From contig NC_058192.1 in assembly GCF_907165205.1 (NCBI RefSeq), positions 39,398,001 to 39,462,000 of the forward strand: 64,000 nucleotides of DNA, given 5' to 3'. The translations under genes and the position numbers were made by a program. Positions within the stretch are counted from its first letter, which is position 1. Each line of letters starts with the position of its first letter. The notes beneath the pieces are model-generated. The model had not been told where the DNA came from. It ran no database searches and saw only the letters and a list, made by a program, of their open reading frames with translations. Below are positions 53,015-64,000 of this stretch, one piece after another. Source of the stretch: Coccinella septempunctata. Its lineage: Eukaryota; Arthropoda; Insecta; Coleoptera; Coccinellidae.

Positions 53015-54689
53015 TTATTTTTTTTTTTTTTTTTATAGCAGGGGGAATCTGCGACCGTGAAAACACGGGGCTCTATCTCTCGCCCAGAGGAACCCATTTC
53101 TAGGGAACACTGTGGGGTTACTCACTCTCCTGAGTTCGCGACCCACTAAACCTAACCTGCTTCACATTGGTTCCGGGCATTTGCCTATAAACCATTTATC
53201 CCTTAATCGGTTAATTTCTTCTTGCACATTGTCGTGCTAGGGTTTTCATGTTCGTCCATTTCGGATATCTCATCTTAGTATAGTTTTAATAAGTTTTCGA
53301 ACTCATTTTAATCTCTCCTCAATTGATCTCCTTTTGTAAATTCTCATTCTTCTTCTGTCTTCCTCCGGATCGTAGTCCACTAGTCTCCCGAGTTCTTCGT
53401 TTGGATGTTCCTTCGCTGTTTCGAATAACTTTTCAGCTTTCCTCTTCATGAATTCGGTGATGGTTTCCCACTTCAAATCTCGATATATCTGTTTGTTCCT
53501 GACAAACCAAGGCGCATCTATGGCACATCGTAGTAGCTTGTTTTCTGTTGCCTGAATTCTTTGTATATGGCTCTTTGCCGCGAATCCCCAAGCACCTGAT
53601 CCATAAGTCAGTTGCGGTCTAGCAACGGCTTTGATTATTTTCAATTTTGTCTCATTTGACATGTGGCTCTTTCTACCTATCAGCGGGTAGAGCATATTCA
53701 TCGCTGCCTTGGTTTTGTCAACGGCTTGTTTGATATGGCTTCTCCATGTTAGACCTTTGTCTAGGGTGATACCTAAATATTTCGCTTCGTTTTTCCATTC
53801 GATTTCTTCTCCATCTACCTCTAGATTTGTTGAAGTTCTTAGTCTCCTCTTCTGCAGTAATATCGCTTAGCTCTTTTGTCCGTTGAGCTTTATTTTCCAT
53901 TTAATACACCAGTCATTTATTTCATCTATAGCTTCTTGTAATATTCCTTCTATGATTTCTGGCTTGCGATGTCGCATTGCGATTCCTGTGTCGTCGGCAT
54001 ATAGTGTCAGCATAGTCCTTGGAGATTTTGGTATATCGTGAATATATATGTTATACAGTAATGGCCCAAGTACTGACCCTTGAGGCACCCCTGCTTCCAT
54101 ATATCTGGTTGTGGGGTTTTCTCCTTCCACTTTCACGTAGAATCTTCTGTTCCTCAAATAATTCCTAATCAACTTGCACAGTTTCATTGAATATCCAGCA
54201 TATCTCATTTTGTAAATCAATCCTTCATGCCATACTCTGTCGAATGCTCTGGCGACATCTAGTTGTACAAGACCGGTTGCTTGTTTATTTTGGAATCCTT
54301 CTGTTATGTATTCTGTGAGTCTCAGTAATTGCTGTTCAGTTGAGTGGTCTCTTCTGAATCCGAATTGCTCTTCTGGAATGAGATTCAGATTTTCAATTTC
54401 TTCTGTAAGCCTCCTAGCGATTACCCTTTCTACTACTTTTCCTAGGGCGGACAATAAACTTATCGGCCTCTAGTTTTGGGGGAATTTTTTATCTTTGCCT
54501 GGTTTGTTGAACACTATGACTTCTGCAGTTTTCCACTTTTCCGGATAGTGTTCAGTCCTCATTATACCGTTTGCAATATTTGTGAGAGCAGCTATACCTT
54601 TTCTAGGTAATTTCTTCAACATAGCATTCGTTATTTTATCACTTCCGGGAGCTTTTCTATTTTTCAAGCTTCTGATTATCTCTTTTATT
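53015..54689 (-). mobile_element. Jockey-A copy 5, 3' part (reverse transcriptase, 3' UTR, A-tail)
   Basis: On plus it opens with a T-run (53013-53034), that is, the poly(A) end. The family 3' UTR follows, then the reverse transcriptase up to the fingers at 54689, where the family F element cuts in. The 5' part resumes at 57641. Confidence 0.9.
53303..54689 (-). pseudogene. Jockey-A copy 5 reverse transcriptase, C-terminal part
   Basis: It reads from IKEIIRSLKNRKAPGSDKIT through a stop at about 54470, then motif A QLDVARAFDRVWHEGLIYK, motif B AGVPQGSVLGPLLYNIY and YADDTGIA. A CAA-to-TAA type stop sits near 53867, and it continues in frame through EAKYLGITLDKGLTW to 53303. It retains the four motif-A residues lost in copy 1. 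Confidence 0.85.
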
Positions 54690-55400
54690 GAGGGGGAACT
54701 AAACAGAAACGATGGTGTGATGGTGTACATTAAGGAAGGTGTCAGTTGCTCATATGAGACAAGGAATGTTGGAATTATGAAGATACTTGAAGTTAGCGCC
54801 GCAGTGGGAAATAGTAATGTTAAACTGTCCGCTATTTATAGATCGCCCAACTCCTGTCCGAAACAGTTCAATGTTGATTTTAATGATTATCTTCGGAAAC
54901 TCTCAGGAGGTGACATCCAGATAATCACTGGGGATATTAATATAGATCTACTGTCTGATTCAGATATTTCCGAGGAATATAAGAACATCTTTAATAGTTG
55001 CGGATTTGAATCATACATTAACAAATATACTCGACCAGAAAGTAAGACATGCCTCGACCATTTTCTGGTTAAAGCATCCCCAACTGTGAATGTCTCATCT
55101 TTCATATTCAAAACTGATATTACAGATCATTACCCCACAGCGATCACAGTTGGCTTGGACCGGGATACTTGTGAGAAACCAAAGATGAATGAGAGTGGGA
55201 TCAAGAAATTTGTTGACTATGCTGCACTTAGAGAAGACCTGAATAATGAGAATTGGAGCGGTTTATACACTTTGGATGATATAGATGAAATGACCGAGTA
55301 TTTAATTGAGAAGATCAAAGCGTATGTTGAGAGAAATACAACAGTAATAAGAGTGAAAAAAAAAGAAAAGACCGCGAAAAAGGTGGATGACACCTGCACT
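54690..55400 (+). pseudogene. Family F endonuclease, 5' truncated
   Basis: It begins at GELNRNDGVMVYIKEG, equivalent to the middle of the family E endonuclease. It has SAIYRSPNSCPKQFNVDFND, IITGDINIDLLSD, INKYTRPESKTCLDH and the final TDITDHYPTA. The frame ends near 55415 in a basic tail; the next block continues in another frame from 55387, so there is one frameshift. An apparent earlier start at 54582 reads antisense Jockey-A sequence and is not real. Confidence 0.8.
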
Positions 55401-57345
55401 CTTAGTGTCAGTTAACAAAAAGGAACTCATGTACAAGCATATGATGGAAGCACCAAATGATTTGAATCTCAAAAGGCAGTATATTTATTATAAGAATAAG
55501 TTGAATAAACTGATAAAACTCTCCAAACGAATGTTTGCACGGAAGCAGATAGCAGACAATGTAAATCAGTCTAAGGCCTTATGGAAATGCGTAGATGAAA
55601 TATGTAACCGTTCCAAAGCGGAAATAAAGATAGAAAAAATTAATTCTGACACTGGTGATCTCGTTGAAGCTGAGAGAGATATTGCAAACATTTTCAACCA
55701 ATATTATTCTGAATTGGGAGAAAAATATGCGGCGAAGATACTCGAACCCAATGACTACATAGAGAAGACAAACACTGTGGATAAGTCAATGTATCTTTAT
55801 CCAACAAGCACTGGAGAGGTTGAACAGGTAATAAATGAACTGAAATCGAATAAATCCCCTGGGTATGATGATATACGTGCAGAAACTCTGAAGAACATCT
55901 GCAATGAAATCAAAGCTCCTCTTACTCATTTAATTAATAAATGCATTGATAGAGGTTACTTTCCCAGGTGTCTGAAGGTTGGAGTCATCAAGCCTCTGTT
56001 CAAATCGGGAGATAGGTTGGAGATGGTCAACTATAGACCAATTTCACTGGTTTCCAATATTTCGAAAATTGTGGAGAAGATTATTAAGCAGAGAATAGTG
56101 AGTTTCTGCAGGAAACACAGCATACTATCGGAGCGTCAGTATGGGTTTCAGGAGGGAAAATCTACAGATGATGCGATTCATTGTTTGACAAGGCATATTT
56201 ATGAGACCTTAGATAAAAGTAGACCATCTCTTTGTGTGTTTGTTGACCTCTCAAAAGCTTTCGATACGGTGTGCCACAAGAAATTGTTGGAAAAACTCTA
56301 TAGCTTCGGGATGAGAGGAAATATTTATAAACTTCTAGAGAGTTATTTGTCAGATAGAGAGCAAAGAGTGTGTGTTGGTGAAGAACTAAGCGATCCCATG
56401 CATGTCACTTACGGAGTACCACAGGGAACAGTGTTAGGCCCAGTTCTGTTCATCCTATACATGAATAGCTTGTTGACTTCAACAACTAAAGGCAAAATTA
56501 TCAGTTTTGCAGATGACATGGCAATATTTTATGAAGGAGATACATGGCAACAGTTGAAGTACAAAGCGGAAAAAGATCTCAAAAGTATAGGAAAATGGCT
56601 CAGATACAACAAACTAACAATGAATTTTGAGAAGACAAAATACCTGCCATTTTCATCTTATTCGAGTGGACTACCAGATATGGGACCGCTTACTTTGGAC
56701 GGAAGTTCATGTATTTTCGAGGCGGAGTCTGTGAGATATCTTGGGATCGTGATTGATCGACATATGAAGTGGGACCTACAAGTGAAGAACATTGTGAAGA
56801 AGTTGAGAAGTATGCTATTCAGATTCAAACGCCTCAGAGACTATCTTGATATTAAACATCTGAAGATACTATATTATGCACTCATTCAATCGCAGTTGTC
56901 GTATGGGATAGTTGGCTGGGGTGGTATTTGTGACACCCATCTGGAAAATCTTAATATTATCCACAGGTGGTTACTGAGAATAATATTTCGGAAACCTTTA
57001 AGATACCCAAATGATAAGCTGTATGAGGAGTCTGGTTTTCTTGATGTGAGGCAACTTTTTTGTTTGTCCATGCTCATAAGAATAAAAACGGGCAAAGTCA
57101 CCTCTTCACTGATTGCACATTGTTACAGTACACGAAACAAGGAAAAGTTATTGAGTGTACCCCGCTGTAATAAGACCGTAGGCCAGCGCCAATGTGATTA
57201 TCTGTCGCCGAGATTGTTTGGTTTGTTACCTTTTGAAATGAGAAAACTGAATGATATCAAATTGTTTAAGAAAAAGATCAAGTGTTGGATCTCAAGTTCG
57301 GGAAGAGAAATTTTTCATAACCTAGTAAATCAGAATCATATCTAA
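55387..57345 (+). pseudogene. Family F reverse transcriptase (open, lacking intact 5' ORF)
   Basis: Open over about 650 codons. Blocks: NKSPGYDDIRAETLKNI, NYRPISLVSNISKIVEKI, QYGFQEGKSTDDAIHCL, motif A FVDLSKAFDTVCHKKLLEK, motif B YGVPQGTVLGPVLFILYMN, motif C SFADDMAIFYEG, thumb YLGIVIDRHMKWDLQV, and a tail with IIHRWLLRIIFRKPL. It is the closest relative of family E in the window. The catalytic set is complete, but the endonuclease is truncated and out of frame, so the copy is dead on arrival. Confidence 0.85.
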
Positions 57346-57614
57346 TGTTGTTGGAGCGGAGTGAAGAAGACATAGGAGAGATTGGGTGTAGTGTAGATAA
57401 TTATACCTACTATTACTATTGAAAAAAAGAAAAGGGAGCGGTGAAGGATGTTAAATTTTTTTTCTGTATGTTGCAGTATGCTTTAATTCTCGAGAATTGA
57501 ACATTCACACCACGTACAAGCAATAGCTTAGCTAAAGCTTCTGTGGTATTTTGTTTGTTCCAGTATTCAAACATATTTGTAGTGTTATTTTTGTAGCAAG
57601 ATTTTTGGAATAAA

Positions 57615-57640
<26 letters not shown>

Positions 57641-57645
<5 letters not shown>

Positions 57646-58966
57646 TCAAATGGAGAAGTTGGTTTTTCTATTTTGTCGTCTACTGGTGGTTCGTCCATTT
57701 CTTCTTCGTTGTTCTCTACAAGATCTTCCAGCTCGTCATGATCGTCATCAGGTCTGTAATTTATTCTCGATTCTCTTTCTATCGAGTCCGCCAGTGCTTC
57801 TGCTTTATCGATATTCGTATATGCCATTCCTCTTTCTCCGTGGAGAGGTGGTATTTTAGTCTTTTCTCTTCTCAGACACTTTTGCATTTTCCATGCAGAA
57901 TGATCGATAGTATTTAGTTCTTGAACTCTTTTGTTCCATCTATTTGTTCTCATGTCCTTCAGGGCATTTTTTAGAACTTGGCTGTGTCGGTTCACATTTC
58001 TCTTATTTATATCTGTTTTGTTGAGCCTGTATGTTTTTCTTAGTCTCCGATTTTCCCTGATGAGATCTTTGATTTCTCTGGGTATATCACCGTGTGGATG
58101 TATCGGTGCTGGTCTCGTTATTTTCTTTGTGCTCTTTTTGTAGGCATCTAGTATATTCTTTTCTAGTTTATCAACTGCTCTTTCTAGGTCTTCCGGTGTG
58201 TTGATTGTTGGTATTTCTGTTACCTCCGATTGTATCAGATGGCTATATTCGTCCAATCGGTGTATTCTCTTGTTTGCATTAGTTCTCTTCTTGGCCCTTC
58301 TCCTATTGTTAATTCGATGGGGTTGTGGTTAGAGGTTCCGTCCCACAAGGTCTCTATCGAGAATTTACTAGTGATATTTTTCATAATTGCGATATCAATT
58401 ATATCTGGTAATCCATTTCCGAATGCTAGGTACGTTGGTTCTTCAGGTCCAATAACGATAGCTTCATGTTTTTCAGCGAGATCTTTCAGTTTTCTGCCAT
58501 TTCTGTTTTCCATCCTGTTGTTCCATTCTGGAGATTTGCAATTAAAATCTCCGATGCAGATTTTCGGGTTTGTTCCATCTAGTAAGTTGTTGATTTCTTC
58601 TTCCAATAAGTTATTTGGGGGTCTTTTATATGCCGATGTGACTTCGACTCTTTGTCGATTTATTTCAGCAACAATCGTCACTGTTTCTATTTGTGACTCG
58701 TCAGATCTTCCTTTAAAATAGTGTTTCAGATCTCGTCTAACCAGTAAGGCAACACCTCCCCCAGTGTTTGCGATTCTGTCACATCTATATATCTCATAAT
58801 TCATGATGTTCAATCGCGTATTTGGTTGTATTCTTGTTTCCTGTAAGGCTATAATATCAGGTTTTCTCTCTGATATTATTTCTTCTATCTCGGGTTTTCG
58901 AGTTCTGACCCCGTTTATGTTCCAGGAGACTATTTTATGGGAATTTTTCCTAGTTGTATGTTCCAT
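57641..58966 (-). pseudogene. Jockey-A copy 5 endonuclease and linker
   Basis: It starts at the ATG sharing TAATG with the ORF1 stop (58966). Endonuclease blocks: KIVSWNINGVRTRKPEIEEI, ALQETRIQP, IGDFNCKSPEW, SNHNPIELTI. One base is missing near 58250 relative to copy 1, shifting the frame; the linker continues from 58256 (YSHLIQSEVTEIPTINTPED) and stops at the family F insertion after KPTSPFE. The isoleucine run beyond that is translated microsatellite. Confidence 0.85.
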
Positions 58967-60404
58967 TATTTCAGTTTACTGAACATTCCTTGAAGTTTTT
59001 TCTCCATCTCTCTTTCAATTTTTAACATGATTTTGTTGAAAATTGTTTCAGTAAAAGTGTCTAAATCGTCGGCGGATTCAGAGACTTTTCTGTTTTCTTT
59101 TGTTTTGTTGATCGTAGGTTTAGCTTGGGGCATTTTCGGTTGCTCCTTCTTCTGTACTGGTTTGGATACTTCTTTTTTCTTGTCGTCTACTTTGGAGGGG
59201 GTGGGCTTCTTTTTCTCCTGGACTTTTTGAGGAATCGTGCTCTGCTGAGCCGATTTCTGGCCTGTTTTCCTCTTCCTTGTAACTAATTTGAATTCGCTAC
59301 ATCCTTTGTAGCTTGCTGGATGGCCTTCTTCGCCGCACAGAACGCATGTGGCATTTCTCTCTTCACCTTTTCTGGTAAGTTCGCAATCTTTTGTGCAATG
59401 ATTGCCCAAACATTTGACGCATCTGTATGGAAAAGAGCACTTGTTTTGGGCATGTCCGTACCTCGGACATTTGAAGCATTGGCTTGGATTTTCTGCCCTT
59501 CTTTTTGATTCCACTACAATGCAGAGATTGTAGAGGCGTCTTATTTCGAAAATCTCCTTTCTCTGAGTTTTTACCAGGTATAGGGGTATAAACTTTTTGG
59601 TTTTATTGGATGTCATTCTGGACACCTCGGCGTCATGGATTCCTTGGACTTTTCTTGGACCTTTAGATCATTTTTTATTATATCTAGGTCAGCATCTATT
59701 GGGAGATGTCTTATAACTGCGTATATCTTTTTCTCTTCCTCCATCTGGTACGTGAAGTACTCCTTACCAATCTGGTCAAAATATTTTGTTATGTTCCTGT
59801 AGTCGTCCACAGTCGAGGCTACGATCCTGATCCCGTCTTTTACGACGGTTGCTCTGTTGTAGCTGAATTTCTTCAAGTAGAGAGCTTTTGAGATCTCTAC
59901 CCAATCGGCTGTACCCATCGTCGTGATGGGTGGAATTTTATCTTTTTTAGGTAACTCCGTTGCTTTTTTTGCGGTCTCTTCGTCTGAAGATGAACTTTCT
60001 TTACGCGCGCGTTTTGTGGGCGGCGCGTTGTGGGTTTTAGCAACTTGAGTTGCAAAATTTCTCTTCTTTTCCGGTTCTGGAGCTAATTCCTGTTTGGAGG
60101 AATTTTTGGGGACCGCTACCGGCTTTGCAATTTCTGCAAATGTGGGGGATTTCTGTACCGTAATCTGTTTTGCAATTTCAGCAAAACTAGGGGATTGAGG
60201 CGCTTTATTCTTGTTAACTTCCTCTCTCAAGAGGCGTATATCCCCGACCAACTGAGACACGGTTTCAGTCAGTTTATTTATTTGAGCCTTCAACTGCCCA
60301 TTCTCTTCTTTGAGCCTTACAAGCTCCTCTGCATCTCCATCGCTGAATTCTTCGGTGTCCGTAGCTTCCATGTAGGTGCTCTCATTGTCTGAGACCTCCG
60401 ACAT
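58966..60404 (-). pseudogene. Jockey-A copy 5 ORF1, one frameshift
   Basis: MSEVSDNESTYMEATDTEEF begins at 60404. A coiled coil, a linker with two copies of a SPxFAEIAK motif not seen in copy 1, RARKESSSSDEE, the GTADWVEISKALYLKK domain, a shift near 59640-59660, then three fingers (CFKCPRYGHAQNKC, CVKCLGNHCTKDC, CVLCGEEGHPASYKGC) and a basic tail ending at 58966 follow. It gives the correct frame across the position where copy 1 is broken. Confidence 0.85.
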
Positions 60405-60846
60405 GGCTTTTTGTCCGTATTGAACTATATGAGGTATTTCGGAATAATAATGAATATTGGAAATCTTTACTACTATGTTACTATTAAGCTATGTGGCTAA
60501 ATTAAATATTTTCTGTACTATCAGAAAAATAAATCGACTCACCAGTAATATCCGTGGAACCAGCGATGTTGGGATCTGGACTCGACACTGAATACACTGA
60601 ATTTGAACGAATTTCCGCTCTATAACACATACACTTATAGAACTTACAAAAAACTCCGGAAGTTTCGTAGACGGAATCATAAATTCCGCAGCTTCGCCAG
60701 TGTACACTTTCACCTCCGCTTTCACTTTTACGGTACTGTGACACTTCGACTTTCTCGTCCGCTTTCTCTTTTATAGCACTAGGAGCACTGTAGCACGTCT
60801 TCTCTTGTCAAGCGAATGACTCGGGGCTCGACACTGTACAGCGTCG

Positions 60847-60964
60847 CACTTTCTTTTCTGCTTTTTTGTTGTCCGTTCCTGTTCGCACTTGATTTCACTG
60901 TCACGGGGGGGGGGGGGCGTGTCTCTCCATTCGTACTCGCGGCGCACGTATGCGGGAGCATATG
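60847..60964 (-). pseudogene. BEL/Pao-like gag fragment, upstream piece
   Basis: On the minus strand a basic, Ser/Lys-rich frame (SSANRNGQQKSRKES) reads without break into the BEL piece at 51498 once Jockey-A copies 4 and 5 and one copy of tacagcgtcg are removed. A 13-base G run (60905-60917) lies upstream. The fragment is cut on its other side by Jockey-A copy 6. Confidence 0.55.
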
Positions 60965-62035
60965 CAGTGTCGAGTGAGAACTCACAGATCACAGAAACAA
61001 GTTTAGATGGGAAACTCGCTCGCTAATGGGCGAAACATCAATTGGCCCTATTATTGTAGCGGACGAGATCCGGAACTAAATTCATAGCGGATACTGTTTT
61101 ACCAACAATTGGGAGGATAATTTGAAATATGCTCTTTCAAAAGGATTAGTTAATCAATTGCCACTATTGGATGCCAAAAAATATTAATGCAAGCGGCTGA
61201 ATTTATTGTTGAATATTGATATTTTCTCTTCACAAAAATTCAACCTGCTTACAATTATATTTTTTGCTATCCAATACGTCCAATAGTTATAATTGATAAA
61301 CTAATATCTACCTATCGAAATGAGGATCACATACAAAAAACCCATCATTAATTTGTGCCATGCTGAAATTGGGGATTATTAATACTGAGCCACTTCTCAA
61401 AACTTTTGTAATCGGACTCAGGAAACTGATGTCGTTTGCTTCGCCTGTCTTGGCATCCAAGAACGCAACACTTAATTCTGAACGCTCCACTCTCCACATT
61501 ATATATTTAATTAATAATTTTATTGCAGCAGAATCAGAAAAGAACTCCAGCTTATCATGAATTTGTCAATTTGTTGACTTTTCGCCACACATTACAGAAA
61601 CAAAAAATTTGTATCTCCAGTCTATGCTTTTCGCGGCTTCGCGCCACCTGTCCGACGAGATTTGAAACTTTTTTAGTTATAAGATTTTTGGGGGGAGTTT
61701 CCCATCTAAACTTGTTTCTGTGATCTGTGTGAGAACTCGACCAAAGCAGACGTATTCATAGTGCTGTAAAAGTGAAAGTGGAAAAGAAAGTCGAAGTGAA
61801 AGTGTACACTAGCGAAGCTACGAAATTTTTGATTCCGTCTATGAAACTTCCGAAGTTTTTGTAAGTTCTATATGTGTATGTGTTATAGAGTGGAAATTCG
61901 TTCAAATTCAGTATATTCAGTGTCTTGAGTCCAGATCATCTCCAAGATCGTTGGTTCCACGGATATCACTGGTGAGTCGATTTATTTTTCTGATAAAGAA
62001 TATATAAGCCACATAGCTTTATAGTAAGCTTCACT
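60965..62035 (+). mobile_element. Jockey-A copy 6: 5' UTR only, with hAT-like insertion
   Basis: It begins cagtgtcgagtgagaact at 60965, like copy 4's 5' end. The 747-bp insertion follows, then the UTR resumes at 61738 (cgaccaaagcagacg, gctgtaaaagtgaaagtgg). A donor-like ggtgagtcga (about 61971) is present. It is truncated before ORF1 near 62035. Confidence 0.75.
60983..61729. mobile_element. hAT-like non-autonomous element, 747 bp
   Basis: Perfect 35-bp terminal inverted repeats start cacagatcacagaaacaagt at both ends. The 8-mer tgagaact flanks both sides (60975-60982 and 61730-61737). An 8-bp duplicate points to the hAT superfamily. The interior has no transposase. A minus-strand frame at 61308-61499 and an acceptor-like ttttattgcag near 61526 are of unknown meaning. 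Confidence 0.8.
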
Positions 62036-62089
62036 TAGTTGTACTTTCACCGTCCACTTTAATAAAATATAAAATGCAAAACTACAGCC

Positions 62090-64000
62090 CATCTCACTAA
62101 TAAAGGAAGCTAAGATGAAATATTACAGTTCAAGAATTAATAACTCTGATAATATGAACAAAACACTGTGGAATATAGTTAATAAGTATACTGTTAAGAA
62201 GATGAGGGCTCATAACCCAGTAAATATCAACTTAGATGGAGTAAAATACGATAATCCTTCGCTGCTGGTTAACATGTTTGCTGGTCACTTCACCTCAATG
62301 GCTAAATCTAAGTTGAAGACTTGTTATGGTGACAACTTGACCATTTCTTGTACCACATCACCTTTAGTTGATAATACTTTCTATTTCTATCCAGTAACTA
62401 AGTTAGAGCTTCTTGATGCAATTAAAAATCTAAAAAACAAGAATTCCGTAGGGTTACATTCCATCTCGACTAAAATAGTGAAAAGCATCTTTGAAACCAT
62501 TAGCGAGCACTTTGCACACATCGTTAACCTTTCAATATCGACAGGAAAATTTCCCATTACTCTCAGGGAGTCCACAGTTATCCCGATACACAAGGGCGGC
62601 AACTTGGATGAAATCACTAACTATCGTCCCATTTCGATCTTGAGTGCCCTATCGAAAGTTTTCGAAAGAATCGTGTTTACAAGAATGTCTAAATATCTGA
62701 ATAAATACAAAATACTCAATAAAGCTCAGCACGGCTTCACAAGTGGGCGGTCAACTCAGACTGCTGCACTCGATTTCATTGAGTCCGTGTATGGGTGTTT
62801 GGATTGCAACCTACATGTTGCTGGCTTGTTTTTTGACCTGTCTTGTGCCTGCGACACGCTTTCTTTTGAGTTCATCTTGAATAAATGTTACAGATTGGGG
62901 TTCAGGGGGATATTTCTTGATTGGTTAAATAGTTTTCTCAATCAGAGAACTATGCGCGTTAACGTTGGTTCCACTTATTCGACTAAATTTCCTGTCGATT
63001 GTGGGGTTCCTCAGGGCTCCGTGTTGGGGCCGCTCTTGTTCTTATTGTTCATTAATGACTTGCCAATCCACTTGGCCCTATTCTTGCTGGTTCTCTTCGC
63101 GGACGACACCTCTGTTGTAGTCTCGGCTAACACTGCCGAGGTGCTTCGTCTCGCGTGTGAGTCCATTATGAGCCAGTTCGTTGCTTGGTGCCAGTCAAAC
63201 AGAGTGATAGTAAATGTCAATAAAACTGTCTGTATTTACTTCGGTACCAGGAATAATCCTGTTGATGCTTTGGAACTTCACCATTCGAACTTCTTAATAA
63301 AATCTGCTGAAGCTAGTTAATTCTCAGGTGTTTATATTGATAGGAACCTCAGCTGGTCCACGCATATTGATATGCTTTGCAAAAAACTCAACAGCTCCTT
63401 TTTTGCCATCAGTAGAATAAGTGATATGCTACCACTCAGTTAATTGATTCAGGTCTATTATAGCACTGTTTATAGTTTACTTTCCTACAATATCTTACTC
63501 TGGGGTAACTGTGCTGACTTCAACAGGGCTTTCATCGCTCAGAAACGTATCATTCGTCGAATTTTCAACCTTAGTTGTCGTACATTCTGTAGACCAATTT
63601 TTATAGCTAATAATATTCTATCTCTGCCATGTATCTACATATTTGAATGCCTGCTGTATGCTAAAGAAAATTAAAGGAAGTGGACAATGTTGTCTAATAA
63701 CCATGAACATAGTACAAGGAATCAGGATATTCTACTTGTGCCTAAATATAGGACTCAGAAGTTTGAAAGATCCCCAAAGTACCAGTGTATCAAAATGTAT
63801 AATAATCTTCCTAAATTTTTCAGATCCCTTAATTACTTAATTACCTAGTGTTTAAGAATAAGGTAAAACATATTTTGTTATCGAAGTGTTATTACTCTGT
63901 AACAGAATTTAACCAGGATTGTCCTCTAATGTTTAGTGTGAAATGAAATCTCATGCTTGTTTGTGTCTTGACCTGTCCCATACACTACGTGTCTAGAGGG
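62090..64000 (+). pseudogene. CR1-like family C copy 3: reverse transcriptase to 3' region
   Basis: 5' truncated in the linker (NKTLWNIVNKYTVKKMRAHN). The frame from 62115 holds NYRPISILSALSKVFERIV, QHGFTSGRSTQTAALDF, motif A LFFDLSCACDTLSFEFIL (Cys where most have Phe), motif B CGVPQGSVLGPLLFLLFIND, motif C LFADDTSVVV. It ends at 63318-63320. The thumb (GVYIDRNLSWSTHIDML) and tail continue in frame past this and two further stops (63440, 63672), then shift. The 3' UTR runs off the window end. It is the same family as the copies at 0.2-2.9 and 14.0-15.1 kb. Confidence 0.8.

Larger units (their letters stand above)
54690..57640 (+). mobile_element. CR1-like element, family F, 5' truncated, inside Jockey-A copy 5
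   Basis: It starts in the middle of the endonuclease and ends with aataaatatt and a long (ATT)n run (57613-57643). The flanking pentamer ttatt may be a short target duplicate but overlaps the microsatellite. Removing this segment rejoins the Jockey-A copy 5 coding region without gain or loss relative to copy 1. Confidence 0.85.
57641..60826 (-). mobile_element. Jockey-A copy 5, 5' part (5' UTR, ORF1, endonuclease)
   Basis: The 5' end at 60826 (ccccgagtcattcgcttgac) matches copy 1, confirming a full-length insertion. Copy 5 totals about 4.86 kb without family F. The 11-bp duplicates at 53004 and 60827 bracket it. Confidence 0.9.

Noticed and set aside
54582..54689. Start of the plus-strand frame leading into family F at 54582
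   Set aside because: These codons read the antisense of Jockey-A copy 5; the family F element only begins near 54690.
57585..57645. Isoleucine run at the end of the minus-strand Jockey-A frame
   Set aside because: It is a translated (ATT)n tail of the family F element.
60905..60917. G13 run as a regulatory G-quadruplex
   Set aside because: It lies inside a decayed BEL-like gag fragment and may be a slippage or sequencing artefact; nothing supports a role.

Overview
The window is a repeat-dense, AT-rich stretch of an arthropod genome, almost certainly insect. The evidence is the repertoire of non-LTR retrotransposons (Jockey, CR1-like, R4/Dong-like, L1/Tx1-like, CFDP2-like), a Penelope-like element with a GIY-YIG nuclease, a BEL/Pao fragment, Tc1/mariner-like and hAT-like inverted-repeat elements, and one spliced C-type lectin exon. 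The species cannot be named from sequence alone. No bacterial operon, CRISPR array, rRNA or clear free-standing tRNA gene was seen. The only convincing host-gene piece is the C-type lectin exon at 24619-24810. Most other coding signal belongs to mobile elements.

Layout: 0.19-2.93 kb is a decayed CR1-like element (family C) with a 340-bp insertion. 2.93-5.08 kb is a minus-strand R4/Dong-like element sitting on a TAA repeat. 5.5-5.7 kb holds a Polinton-like chromodomain tail. 6.1-8.3 and 13.2-14.0 kb are two halves of a CFDP2-like element (family H), split by a full-length Jockey element (Jockey-A copy 1, 8336-13155, 14-bp target-site duplication, TSD). 14.0-15.1 kb is a second family C tail. 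15.3-20.8 kb is a three-level nest: an inverted-repeat element rich in GACGTC motifs, holding a tRNA-like SINE, holding an intact Jockey element (Jockey-B, 15933-20412, 15-bp TSD). 21.3-24.2 kb has two more Jockey-A fragments around a 322-bp repeat. 24.6-24.8 kb is the lectin exon. 25.8-31.9 kb is a broken L1/Tx1-like element (family D) whose ORF1 is split by a 1.69-kb palindromic mariner-like element.

32.4-36.6 kb is a minus-strand CR1-like element (family E) with both ORFs open. 37.7-38.6 kb is a 448-bp tandem duplication with an embedded small inverted-repeat element. 38.8-39.4 kb is a non-LTR tail. 40.5-46.4 kb is a family G non-LTR element split by a Penelope-like element that forms a 1.69-kb, nearly perfect inverted repeat. 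46.9-49.2 kb is a run of foldback elements. 49.7-50.3 kb is a CR1-like ORF1 fragment.

50.3-62.0 kb is the deepest nest. A BEL/Pao fragment was hit by an ORF1-only Jockey-A copy (copy 4), which was hit at its 5' end by a second Jockey-A copy (copy 5), which was hit in its reverse-transcriptase gene by a CR1-like element (family F). Two TSDs and frame continuity fix the order of the first three layers; interruption of one open element fixes the fourth. A 747-bp hAT-like element with an 8-bp TSD lies in a neighbouring Jockey-A 5' UTR. 62.1-64 kb is a third family C copy.

There is no cooperating host pathway here. What works together is the retrotransposition machinery: ORF1 RNA-binding protein, plus ORF2 endonuclease and reverse transcriptase. 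Jockey-B and family E look most recently functional. I found no clearly new biological system. The strongest leads are a conserved intron-like signal and TAATG start-stop overlap in Jockey-A, an ORF1-only Jockey-A derivative, hammerhead-like cores in Penelope-type ends, a template-switch palindrome, and foldback elements made from inverted transposase tails.
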